Positions 1 through 4,944 of a stretch of DNA of 6,148 nt are shown here, one piece after another (within the stretch, counting starts at the first letter, position 1; every line of letters starts with the position of its first letter). Source of the DNA: Acidobacteriaceae bacterium (lineage in GTDB: Bacteria; Acidobacteriota; Terriglobia; Terriglobales; Acidobacteriaceae); assembly GCA_003168235.1 (NCBI GenBank), contig PMSZ01000167.1:1-6148 (forward strand), read 5' to 3'. A program made the position numbers and the translations under genes. The notes beneath the pieces were generated by a model. That model searched no databases and was not told where the DNA came from. It was given only the letters and a program-made list of their open reading frames with translations.

Positions 1-427
1 GTTCACGAATCACAATCGGCGAGCGCGAAATCGCCTTCAGCACGCGCAACTGCCCGCGCTCAATGCGCTTGGCGATTTCGACTTCGCCTTCACGCGTCAG
101 CAAGGGAACTGTGCCCATCTCCCGCAAATACATGCGGACGGGATCGTTAGTTTTTTCCAGAGCTCCCGGGGTTAGATCGAGCTCAAGGTCGTCGGAGGTG
201 TCGTCTACTTCTTCGAATTTTTTTTCCAGATCGGTCGTCGGCCCTTTCGAGCTTTCGAGTACATCGATTCCTTGCGTTCCGATCGTGGTTAGCAGATCTT
301 CCAGGTCTTCAGGAGAGTGCACATCGTGCGGGATAAGGTCGTTGACCTGATCATAGGTCAGATATCCCTTCTCTTTGCCTGCGTCGATCAGCTTTTTTAT
401 GTCGTCGTACTTGTCATCTAATGCCAA
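1..427 (-). CDS. rpoD: RNA polymerase primary sigma factor RpoD, N-terminal part (truncated by window edge)
   Basis: The first 142 codons of the housekeeping sigma-70 factor, which directs RNA polymerase to promoters, are present; the rest lies beyond base 1. Residues 6-58 read as sigma region 1.1 (KYDDIKKLIDAGKEKGYLTY followed by the motif PEDLEDLL), the autoinhibitory domain. An acidic linker (66-84) leads to region 1.2 at about 93-127, with NDPVRMYLREMGTVPLLTREG followed by IAKRIERG. The start is a TTG at 427-425: an in-frame TAA lies three codons upstream (436-434), AGGA (440-437) sits nine bases before it, and the nearby ATG is out of frame. The next in-frame ATG is codon 99, which would remove region 1.1. 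The gene follows dnaG on the same strand after 260 bases, the usual dnaG-rpoD order. Identity is secure; the TTG start is well supported. Confidence 0.95.
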   Translation of the reverse strand, partial: MALDDKYDDIKKLIDAGKEKGYLTYDQVNDLIPHDVHSPEDLEDLLTTIGTQGIDVLESSKGPTTDLEKKFEEVDDTSDDLELDLTPGALEKTNDPVRMYLREMGTVPLLTREGEVEIAKRIERGQLRVLKAISRSPIVIRE

Positions 428-436
428 GAAAGATTA

Positions 437-440
437 TCCT
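437..440 (-). promoter_or_regulatory. Ribosome binding site of rpoD that fixes the TTG start
   Basis: AGGA on the minus strand, nine bases upstream of the TTG at 427-425. With the in-frame TAA at 436-434 it leaves this TTG as the only start that preserves sigma region 1.1. Confidence 0.55.
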
Positions 441-526
441 CGTGACGCCCGCCGGTTCGCGGACGCCAAACTGTTCAGCGGTGGGAGTATTTACGGAGTT
501 TCCGCGCGAGGCGCACAAACCCTAAA

Positions 527-535
527 AGTATAGCA
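527..535 (-). promoter_or_regulatory. Candidate extended -10 promoter of rpoD
   Basis: On the minus strand the sequence TGCTATACT is an extended -10 element: TG, one base, then TATACT (5 of 6 to TATAAT). No convincing -35 hexamer lies 16-18 bases upstream, as is usual for extended -10 promoters; a CACGTG palindrome does lie just upstream. Transcription would begin near base 520, giving a leader of about 93 nt before the rpoD TTG. This would let rpoD be transcribed separately from dnaG. The match is visible but no activity is known. Confidence 0.4.
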
Positions 536-644
536 CGCCACGTGTTCCGCCTATTTCTTAGATGTCTTTAACGCCCGTTTCGTTCCAAACTCCCTATCAA
601 CATTTACTTAGGACATCCCACCCTGCCCGATGTTCGTGTCCTTT

Positions 645-659
645 CCGCGCTATCCGCGG
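645..659. other. Small GC hairpin in the dnaG-rpoD spacer
   Basis: CCGCG and CGCGG arms flank a 5-base loop, 29 bases after the dnaG stop. No T-tract follows on the minus strand, so it is not a canonical terminator. It may stabilise or pause the dnaG transcript, or be chance. Apart from this and the candidate rpoD promoter, I see nothing in 428-687. Confidence 0.25.
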
Positions 660-687
660 CGGAATCGACCGAAAATCCGACCACCCG

Positions 688-2676
688 CTAACTCGCCTTC
701 CCCGTCACCTCTCCCAACCCTGGATCCATCAATGCCCGCTTCAACCGCACTTTCTCCTGCAAAAGCGCCTGTTTTTCCGCCATCGCAACCCCCGGACGCT
801 GTAACGCCATCTGCACTTCCTCCAGCCGCCGTCGCAGATAAATCCTCCGCAATGCCCGCACCGCGCCTTCCACCGTCTCCGCCGTCAACTCCTCTTGTTC
901 ATCCATCAGGATCGACGCCAATAGCCGCCGGTCTTCCTCGCTCGTCGCCACCGCCAGCACATCCGCTCCCGGCTCCGCCGCCAGCAGCTTTTCCATCAGC
1001 GATTGCGACGCCAGCCCTTCATATAAATGCTCCGCCTGCAATGCGTACTGTGCCTGTCGTGCCGGATCGAACTCCTCCTCCGCCCCATCCCGCCCCGAAC
1101 TCCGCGCACCGCTCGCCTGCATCTCCGTCGCCGACGCGAGCGCTCGGATCAACACCCGTTCCGCCCCCGTAATCTGGCTCTCCACCGGAGTCTTGACCGC
1201 CGCGGCCGACCGCGTCGTCGCCGCATGTTTCAACTCCTGCCGCAGTACTGCCGAATCAATCCCCAGCTTCTGCGCCATCTCCAGCGCCAGTCCGTCCCGC
1301 ACAATCCGGTTCGGCACCCGCTGAATATGCGGCAACAGATGGTTCACCGCCTTCACCTTGCTGTCCGCGTTCCGCGCTGGAAACATCGCGCGCGCGCGGT
1401 CAATCAGATAATCGAAATATTTCTGCGCATTCCGCAGCGCCGCGCCATAAGCATCTTTGCCCTTGCGCCGGATAAATAGGTCCGGATCGAATCCCGTTTC
1501 CAGCGTGAGCACGCGGATGTTGAATTCTTCCTCAACCAGCAACCCCAGCGTGCGCTCCGTCGCCCGCGCCCCCGCCGTATCGGGATCGAAGTTCACGATC
1601 ACATTCTTCGAAAATCGCCCCAGCAGTTTCGCCTGCAACTCCGTGAACGCCGTCCCCGACGATGCAATCACGTTGTGAAATCCCGCCGCATACACCGAAA
1701 TGCAGTCCATCTGCCCTTCAACCAGAATCGAGTAATCCGTCTTCCGGATCATTTCCTTCGCATTGTCCAGATTGAACAACACCCGCGACTTCGAATAAAT
1801 CGCAGTCTCCGGAGAATTCAAATATTTCGGCCCCGCTTTCTCATCCGCAGAAAGCGTCCGCCCCGTAAACGCAATCACCTTCCCCTGGTCATTGCAGATC
1901 GGAAACATCACCCGATTGCGAAACTTGGAATAAATCGCTGCTGTTCCTCCCCCGCCACCTGCCGATTTGTCATCCCTTTCTTTGTTGTCATCCCGAGTGA
2001 AGCGAGGGATCTCCTTCTCCCCCGAACTGTCATCCTGAGCGGAGCGAAGGATCTGCTCTCCCTGAGACCTGACACCTGAGACCTGAGACCTGTTCTCTTC
2101 TTTCCAAGAAAACAGCCCGCTCTCCCGCAACAACTCCTCGCCAAATTCCCGCCGCAACGCATCCCGCAGCACAAATCCCGAGTCCGGAGCGTACCCAATC
2201 CGAAAGCGCGCAATCGTCTCGTCGTCCAGCCCCCGGTCCCTAAGATATTGCCGCGCGTTCGCCCCTTCCGGCCGCCGCAAACACTCCTGAAAAAACGCTG
2301 CCGCGCGCACATGCACATCCAGCAGGGCCATCCGAAGCTGCGCGTCCCGCGCCTCCGCCGGACTGGAGAAGCTGACCTTCGGCATCGGCACACCCAGCTT
2401 CTGCGCAATCAGCCGCACCGTCTCCGGAAAACTGATGTTCTCCACCTTCTGCACAAAAGTGAAGACATCTCCCGACTCGCCACACCCAAAGCAGTGAAAA
2501 AACTGCCGCGTCGCATGTACCGAGAACGACGGCGTCTTCTCCGCATGAAACGGACAAAGCCCCGAAAAATTTTGCGCCCCCGCCTTCTTCAACCGAACGT
2601 AGTCGCCCACAATGCGGACAATATCCGCCTGCTGCTTGAGCGTCTCTTTAAAGTTGTCGGAAGAATTCGAAGTCAT
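688..2676 (-). CDS. dnaG: DNA primase DnaG with an in-frame repeat-derived insertion
   Basis: Bacterial primase, which synthesises RNA primers at the replication fork together with the DnaB helicase. Residue numbers here count from a GTG at 2700. The zinc-binding domain has CPFH (C49, H52) and CFGC (C70, C73). The RNA-polymerase core carries FRNRVMFPI (260-268), the Toprim motif EGQMD (328-332) and FDPD with metal-binding D372 and D374. A helical helicase-binding region fills about 580-660. I prefer the ATG at 2676 (MTSNSSDNFKETLKQQADIV), where family similarity begins; the GTG at 2700 would add eight unconserved residues and has no Shine-Dalgarno. At about 662 aa it is longer than the usual 580-620. 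The excess is largely residues 204-252, a low-complexity stretch encoded by intergenic-type repeats, between the N-terminal part of the core and FRNRVMFPI. Catalytic residues look intact, so the enzyme is probably functional. It precedes rpoD. Confidence 0.96.
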   Translation of the reverse strand: MTSNSSDNFKETLKQQADIVRIVGDYVRLKKAGAQNFSGLCPFHAEKTPSFSVHATRQFFHCFGCGESGDVFTFVQKVENISFPETVRLIAQKLGVPMPKVSFSSPAEARDAQLRMALLDVHVRAAAFFQECLRRPEGANARQYLRDRGLDDETIARFRIGYAPDSGFVLRDALRREFGEELLRESGLFSWKEENRSQVSGVRSQGEQILRSAQDDSSGEKEIPRFTRDDNKERDDKSAGGGGGTAAIYSKFRNRVMFPICNDQGKVIAFTGRTLSADEKAGPKYLNSPETAIYSKSRVLFNLDNAKEMIRKTDYSILVEGQMDCISVYAAGFHNVIASSGTAFTELQAKLLGRFSKNVIVNFDPDTAGARATERTLGLLVEEEFNIRVLTLETGFDPDLFIRRKGKDAYGAALRNAQKYFDYLIDRARAMFPARNADSKVKAVNHLLPHIQRVPNRIVRDGLALEMAQKLGIDSAVLRQELKHAATTRSAAAVKTPVESQITGAERVLIRALASATEMQASGARSSGRDGAEEEFDPARQAQYALQAEHLYEGLASQSLMEKLLAAEPGADVLAVATSEEDRRLLASILMDEQEELTAETVEGAVRALRRIYLRRRLEEVQMALQRPGVAMAEKQALLQEKVRLKRALMDPGLGEVTGKAS
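1969..2054. repeat. Two (plus one partial) hairpin-forming REP-like repeats inside dnaG
   Basis: Two 26-base copies, 1987-2012 and 2029-2054, share the pattern GTCATCC-GAG-G-AGCGA-GGATCT and differ at four sites. A third fragment, GTCATCCC, starts at 1969. Each copy has short inverted arms: ATCCC/GGGAT in the first, ATCCT/AGGAT in the second. Two of the four differences (C to T and G to A) fall on opposite sides of one base pair and keep it paired. Both copies are translated in the same frame within dnaG, giving EIPRFTRDD and QILRSAQDD. The sequence type resembles short dispersed intergenic repeats of many bacterial genomes; the genome-wide copy number cannot be seen here. Confidence 0.75.
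2061..2092. repeat. Heptamer tandem repeat (GACCTGA) inside dnaG
   Basis: About 4.5 units of a 7-base repeat: CCTGA, GACCTGA, CACCTGA, GACCTGA, GACCTG. It lies next to the REP-like copies and is translated on the minus strand as RSQVSGVRSQ. Seven-base units run through all frames, so copy changes in multiples of three keep dnaG in frame, while single-unit changes would shift it. Confidence 0.75.
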
Positions 2677-2702
2677 TGGGGGCGCACAAAGGTTCCCCAC
2701 TG

Positions 2703-2708
2703 ATTATG
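2703..2708 (-). promoter_or_regulatory. Possible -10 element of dnaG
   Basis: CATAAT on the minus strand (5 of 6 to TATAAT) would place the transcript start near 2697 and give a leader of about 20 nt before the ATG at 2676. That fits the ATG better than the GTG at 2700. No good -35 hexamer is seen. The TTGACG at 2717-2712 is only three bases upstream of CATAAT, too close to pair with it. Confidence 0.25.
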
Positions 2709-2751
2709 AGCGTCAAAGGAGCTGCGGGGAATAGAACAGGCGCTGCATTGC

Positions 2752-2771
2752 TGTGGGAAAGGTGTGGAAGA
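2752..2771. other. Pair of DnaA-box-like TGTG motifs upstream of dnaG
   Basis: TGTGGGAAA (2752-2760) and TGTGGAAGA (2763-2771) each match the reverse DnaA-box consensus TGTGNAWAA at 8 of 9 positions and start 11 bases apart in the same orientation. They lie about 75-95 bases upstream of the dnaG ATG. Binding by DnaA is inference; another helix-phased regulator is equally possible. Confidence 0.3.
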
Positions 2772-2864
2772 CAACAATAATCGGTTGAAGCCTATGTAAA
2801 TTCGGCTGGCAATCCCAATCGCTCCTGATGAACAGTTCGCCCCACGCCCTATCAACCGGCAAAC

Positions 2865-3227
2865 TCACCGCTCCGGCCAAGGAGCATCCGGGTCAAAGCT
2901 CCGGCGAATGGCCAGTACCACCTCACGCATCCGTGTATTCGACAGGACGCGTCGCTCGCGTTCCAGTAGTCCTCGCTTGGGGAACGATTGCATAAAATGG
3001 CCCTTGACGAACGACGCACCTGGGAGTCCGCTCTCACCAGTCGGCAACAGGACCACTGTCGGTCCCTCCGGCCCACTACTGCTGAGAGGAACGATCAGCA
3101 CCGTGTCTCTTCTGTCGCTGAGATTTCTCCCGTCCAGCGAAACTACCAGCACCCAATGCCGGACCGGCGGCGATCCAAGATTCGCAGTCCAAATCTCGCC
3201 GCGCCTGGGTGAGACGCTAGCTGTCAA
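2865..3227 (-). CDS. Type II toxin-antitoxin system toxin, MazF/PemK family
   Basis: Probable sequence-specific mRNA endoribonuclease of the MazF/PemK fold, 120 aa, held inactive by the antitoxin encoded just upstream. Family landmarks in order: RRGEIW (8-13), the RHWVLVVS strand (23-30) in the place of the usual RPVLVVS, IVPLSSS (45-51), LPTGESGLP (61-69) and a C-terminal helix ending IRRSF. By position R23 matches the conserved catalytic arginine; the usual catalytic threonine of the PLT motif is serine here (S49). The TTG start at 3227-3225 has GGGGA six bases upstream and overlaps the antitoxin gene by 11 bases, which implies translational coupling. The stop is 165 or more bases before dnaG. 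No gene symbol is given because MazF and PemK subfamilies cannot be separated by eye. Activity is plausible but unproven given the changed residues. Confidence 0.85.
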   Translation of the reverse strand: MTASVSPRRGEIWTANLGSPPVRHWVLVVSLDGRNLSDRRDTVLIVPLSSSGPEGPTVVLLPTGESGLPGASFVKGHFMQSFPKRGLLERERRVLSNTRMREVVLAIRRSFDPDAPWPER

Positions 3228-3498
3228 CGTCTATCCCCACCGAACTTTGGGACAGCGCCGCCTCCAGAGATCGTTCCTCCGCGGCTTCCTTCTTGGTCAG
3301 TTTGGCGAAATAATCGGCAGTGTCATTTTCCAGCCGCTCGCGGTTCTCGAACGCGAGGAGCCGGTCGATCGCCAGATCAATCGCCTCCGCAAGCTTCTGA
3401 GCGTCGCCCTTTTTGATCAGCCGCTCCAGGTACAAAAGTGCTCTCGGCGAGATCGTGGTCGAGATTTTCTGACGTGTCAGCCGAGCCGATGCACCCAT
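3217..3498 (-). CDS. Ribbon-helix-helix type antitoxin partner of the MazF-like toxin
   Basis: A 93-aa protein encoded directly before, and overlapping, the toxin gene. Residues 11-16 (KISTTI) fit the DNA-contacting beta strand of a ribbon-helix-helix dimer, followed by helices at about 18-29 and 33-48 (LAEAIDLAIDRLL). The C-terminal part (58-83) is charged and helical, with ADYFAKLTKKEAAEER. In this type of module that segment wraps around and blocks the toxin, and the N-terminal dimer represses the operon promoter. The ATG at 3498-3496 is preceded by GGGGGAT five bases upstream, a good ribosome binding site. Antitoxin-first order with an 11-base overlap is typical of type II modules. The role is inferred from fold and position; the exact family is not recognised. 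Confidence 0.8.
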   Translation of the reverse strand: MGASARLTRQKISTTISPRALLYLERLIKKGDAQKLAEAIDLAIDRLLAFENRERLENDTADYFAKLTKKEAAEERSLEAALSQSSVGIDVDS

Positions 3499-3503
3499 GG
3501 ATT

Positions 3504-3530
3504 ATCCCCCGATTGGGAGATATTCTATCA
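3504..3530 (-). promoter_or_regulatory. Promoter and candidate operator of the toxin-antitoxin operon
   Basis: On the minus strand TGATAGAAT (3530-3522) is an extended -10 element. It overlaps a perfect GATA-TTC-TATC palindrome (3519-3529). A second palindrome adjoins it: arms 3504-3510 and 3515-3521 around a 4-base loop, with one mismatch, covering the antitoxin Shine-Dalgarno. Short palindromes overlapping the -10 are where ribbon-helix-helix antitoxins commonly autorepress. If transcription starts near 3515 only part of the second arm is in the mRNA, so a DNA operator is more likely than an RNA hairpin. Confidence 0.45.
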
Positions 3531-3605
3531 TACAATCGTCTGTCGAATAGCGGGTCTAAGATCGCCTGCCAGACACCGCGTGAAGTAGTAGAAGGTAAGC
3601 GCTGT

Positions 3606-3644
3606 AAAAAACAAATGCGGCTCGGGCCAGCCACCCAAGCCGCA
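3606..3644 (-). terminator. Terminator-like hairpin with T-tract, minus strand
   Basis: An 11-bp stem (3616-3626 with 3634-3644, one G-T wobble) and 7-base loop are followed on the minus strand by TTTGTTTTTT (3615-3606). It is a textbook intrinsic terminator by shape, yet no gene upstream of it on that strand is evident. It could stop antisense transcripts from running into the toxin-antitoxin operon. Alternatively the same palindrome belongs to the plus-strand 6S RNA and the T-tract is only the complement of an A-rich start region. Confidence 0.5.
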
Positions 3645-3775
3645 CTGTTGTCGTGGATATTCCGGCTGCCGTCTTTCGCCTCAGCGAAAGCCCGTCGCGC
3701 GCTCGCACCTTTGACGGTGCCTCGCATCAACGTTCACCTCAGAGCTTGCGCCCCAAGGGTACAGCTCGGCATTCC
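3614..3775 (+). ncRNA. ssrS: Probable 6S RNA
   Basis: 6S RNA mimics an open promoter and sequesters the sigma-70 form of RNA polymerase in stationary phase. Here AAUGC (3614-3618) can pair with GCAUU (3769-3773), extended by GGCU with bulges, as a closing stem. The 5' bubble strand GGGCCAGCCACCCAAGCCG resembles the E. coli segment GGGCCAGTCCCCTGAGCCG. The 3' strand has TTCACCT (3733-3739), then AAGGGTACAGC (3755-3765), close to E. coli TTCACCT and AAGGGTTACAGC. Between them an irregular apical stem forms from GUUG/CAAC and GGC-CCGUC/GACGG-GCC, with a CUUUCGC/GCGAAAG hairpin inside. A length near 160 nt fits the family. A weak promoter (GTGAAG, 17 bases, TGTAAA at 3603-3608) would start close to 3614. 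The family call is from remembered consensus, without a covariance search. The weak point is a competing 11-bp hairpin in the 5' part. Confidence 0.55.
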
Positions 3776-3800
3776 ATTCCTCCCGAAGGAAGAATGTTTT
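3775..3800 (+). terminator. Weak intrinsic terminator after the 6S RNA candidate
   Basis: CATTCCTCC (3775-3783) and GGAAGAATG (3788-3796) form a 9-position stem with one C-A mismatch around a CGAA tetraloop, followed by TTTT (3797-3800). It begins right after the pairing 3' end of the RNA candidate. The U-tract is short, so termination may be inefficient. Confidence 0.45.
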
Positions 3801-3984
3801 AGGAGGCCGCGAAGCCCTGGGCACCGGCACACTGGACATGCGCCGAATTTCCCCCGGTGACTCACTCTCGAAAATCACCGGCAATGCCGAACCTTTTTCG
3901 GAACAGCTTCAGAACATCTCACGCTTGACTGCAAGCACTGTGCAGCAGCACGCAAATTTACGCAATCGCAAACTTCGCCTCGGT

Positions 3985-4024
3985 TGTGTAAAAACTGTGG
4001 AGTCCGAAAACTTCCTGTGGAAAC
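3985..4024. other. Cluster of three TGTG (DnaA-box-like) motifs upstream of ruvA
   Basis: TGTGTAAAA (3985-3993) matches the reverse DnaA-box consensus TGTGNAWAA fully; TGTGGAGTC (3996-4004) and TGTGGAAAC (4016-4024) match less well. The starts are 11 and 20 bases apart, about one and two helix turns, all in one orientation. The first pair has the same 11-base spacing as the pair upstream of dnaG. The factor that would bind is unknown. Confidence 0.3.
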
Positions 4025-4125
4025 GCACGGAAAACTGAGCACTAATCTCCACTCCCGCGGTGCCGTGGGGTTGGCGCTCGCCTTCGCATTCTCCTGCGCG
4101 TGGGTTCTTTTGGCTGCTAACGCCG

Positions 4126-4131
4126 TACAAT
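4126..4131 (+). promoter_or_regulatory. -10 element of ruvA, suggesting a leaderless mRNA
   Basis: TACAAT (5 of 6 to TATAAT) ends seven bases before the ruvA ATG at 4139, so transcription would begin at or next to the start codon. No Shine-Dalgarno is present in the preceding bases. No clear -35 hexamer is seen. Confidence 0.4.
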
Positions 4132-4138
4132 AATCCCA

Positions 4139-4729
4139 ATGATCGCGCATCTCCGCGGAACACTGCTCGCCAAACATCCTAACCAGGCCATCGTCGAAAC
4201 TCACGGCGTCGGCTATGATGTCGCCATCAGCGTTCCCACCTTCACCGAAATGCCGGCCGCCGGCGCCGAGGTCGCGCTCCACATCCACACCCATGTTCGC
4301 GAGGACGCTCTCAGCCTGTACGGATTCTTGCGTCTCGCCGAAAAACATCTTTTCGAAAAACTGCTCACCGTCAGCGGAATCGGCCCGACGCTGGCGATCA
4401 AAATCTTGAGCGGCATGCCCGCCGATGAGATGGTTGCCGCCATTCGCGGAGGCGATCTCGTGCGTCTCACGCGCATTCCAGGAATCGGCAGAAAAACGGC
4501 CGAGCGCATGGTGTTGGAGCTCCGCGACAAACTCCCGCCCGCCACCACCGCATCCGAAATGGCCGCCCGAACCGCAACCCCGGTGGAAGAAGACGTAATT
4601 TCCGCGCTAGTCAATCTCGGCTATCAGCGCGCCGCAGCCGATAAAGCGCTGCTCGCCGCGCGCAGTAGCAAGAGTCCTCACAGTTTCGACGTCCTCTTTC
4701 GCGAAGCTCTGGGATTCTTATCGAAGTAG
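4139..4729 (+). CDS. ruvA: Holliday junction branch migration protein RuvA
   Basis: RuvA binds four-way DNA junctions as a tetramer and loads the RuvB motor for branch migration in recombinational repair. The 196-aa length is normal. Domain I is an OB fold (1 to about 64) starting MIAHLRGTL, with the acidic pin residues E55 and D56 in VREDALSLYGF. Domain II carries two helix-hairpin-helix motifs: TVSGIGPTLAIKIL (77-90) and TRIPGIGRKTAERM (111-124). Domain III (about 150-196), with VISALVNLGY, is the RuvB-contacting domain after a flexible linker. The ATG is the family start; it lacks a Shine-Dalgarno and lies just after a -10 element. Neither ruvC nor ruvB adjoins it, unlike the ruvAB operon of E. 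coli; the next gene is an unrelated dipeptidase over 200 bases away. Identity is secure. Confidence 0.97.
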   Translation: MIAHLRGTLLAKHPNQAIVETHGVGYDVAISVPTFTEMPAAGAEVALHIHTHVREDALSLYGFLRLAEKHLFEKLLTVSGIGPTLAIKILSGMPADEMVAAIRGGDLVRLTRIPGIGRKTAERMVLELRDKLPPATTASEMAARTATPVEEDVISALVNLGYQRAAADKALLAARSSKSPHSFDVLFREALGFLSK

Positions 4730-4740
4730 GTTTTGGGATT

Positions 4741-4804
4741 CAGCGCTTCAGCGCTGCGATAGACCGCCGGTTTTCACACCGGCTTTAACCGCTGCCGACA
4801 GTGG
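4741..4804 (+). terminator. Three adjacent hairpins after ruvA, the middle one terminator-like
   Basis: CAGCGC-TTCA-GCGCTG (4741-4756), GCCGGT/ACCGGC (4766-4783) followed by TTTAA, and CCGCTG-CCGA-CAGTGG (4789-4804, one wobble) stand in a row 11 bases after the ruvA stop. The second could terminate ruvA weakly. The tight array also looks like a dispersed intergenic element in which all three hairpins travel together. Confidence 0.45.
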
Positions 4805-4818
4805 AAGGAATAAGCTAA

Positions 4819-4907
4819 CCAGGTCAGAGCAAGAGGTCCAATTGCAGAAGTTAGTGGCTTTATGAGGTTTCTTACCTCTTCAATCTGACCTCTAACCTCT
4901 GCCCTGG
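4819..4907. repeat. Heptamer-based imperfect inverted repeat in the ruvA-dipeptidase spacer
   Basis: The left arm at 4819-4839 starts CCAGGTCAGAG, and the right arm at 4885-4907 reads TGACCTC, TAACCTC, TGCCCTG and ends in CCCTGG. The two are complementary apart from a few mismatches and a one-base gap. A short GAGGT-TTCTT-ACCTC hairpin (4864-4878) sits between them. The right arm is itself a 7-base tandem repeat with the ACCT core also found in the dnaG heptamer array. On transcription it would form a long branched hairpin. Confidence 0.5.
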
Positions 4908-4944
4908 AAGTAGCGGCTCTTTGCAGTTCGTTAGTGGAGGTTTT

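Larger units (their letters stand above)
3801..4138. other. Spacer before ruvA with no recognisable gene
   Basis: I find no convincing protein or RNA gene here; short open frames lack family features and ribosome sites. The stretch holds several inverted repeats: CCGGTGA (3854-3860) with TCACCGG (3875-3881), CGGC-AAT-GCCG at 3879-3889, and CCGAA with TTCGG flanking a T-run at 3894-3898. It also holds a cluster of TGTG boxes and the ruvA -10 element, listed separately. Confidence 0.5.

Noticed and set aside
630..1172. Long proline-rich plus-strand open frame opposite dnaG
   Set aside because: It is antisense to a clearly conserved primase, has no domain features, and its proline/serine bias is what the reversed GC-rich codons produce.
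1969..2092. CRISPR array or dnaG pseudogene
   Set aside because: The repeats are too few and closely packed with no uniform spacers, and the dnaG frame stays open through them with all catalytic motifs present.
3606..3800. 6S-like RNA read from the minus strand, ending at the strong T-tract
   Set aside because: Both strands of a 6S gene look alike in structure, but the conserved bubble sequences match on the plus strand; the minus reading is kept only as an alternative.
3879..3898. Intrinsic terminator on the plus strand (short CGGC/GCCG hairpin, then T5)
   Set aside because: The stem is only four base pairs and four other bases separate it from the T-run.
3985..4024. Replication origin (oriC)
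   Set aside because: Only one full DnaA-box match, no AT-rich unwinding region, and no dnaA, dnaN or similar neighbour.
3838..4038. 66-codon plus-strand open frame before ruvA
   Set aside because: No ribosome site, no recognisable domain, and it crosses several inverted repeats.
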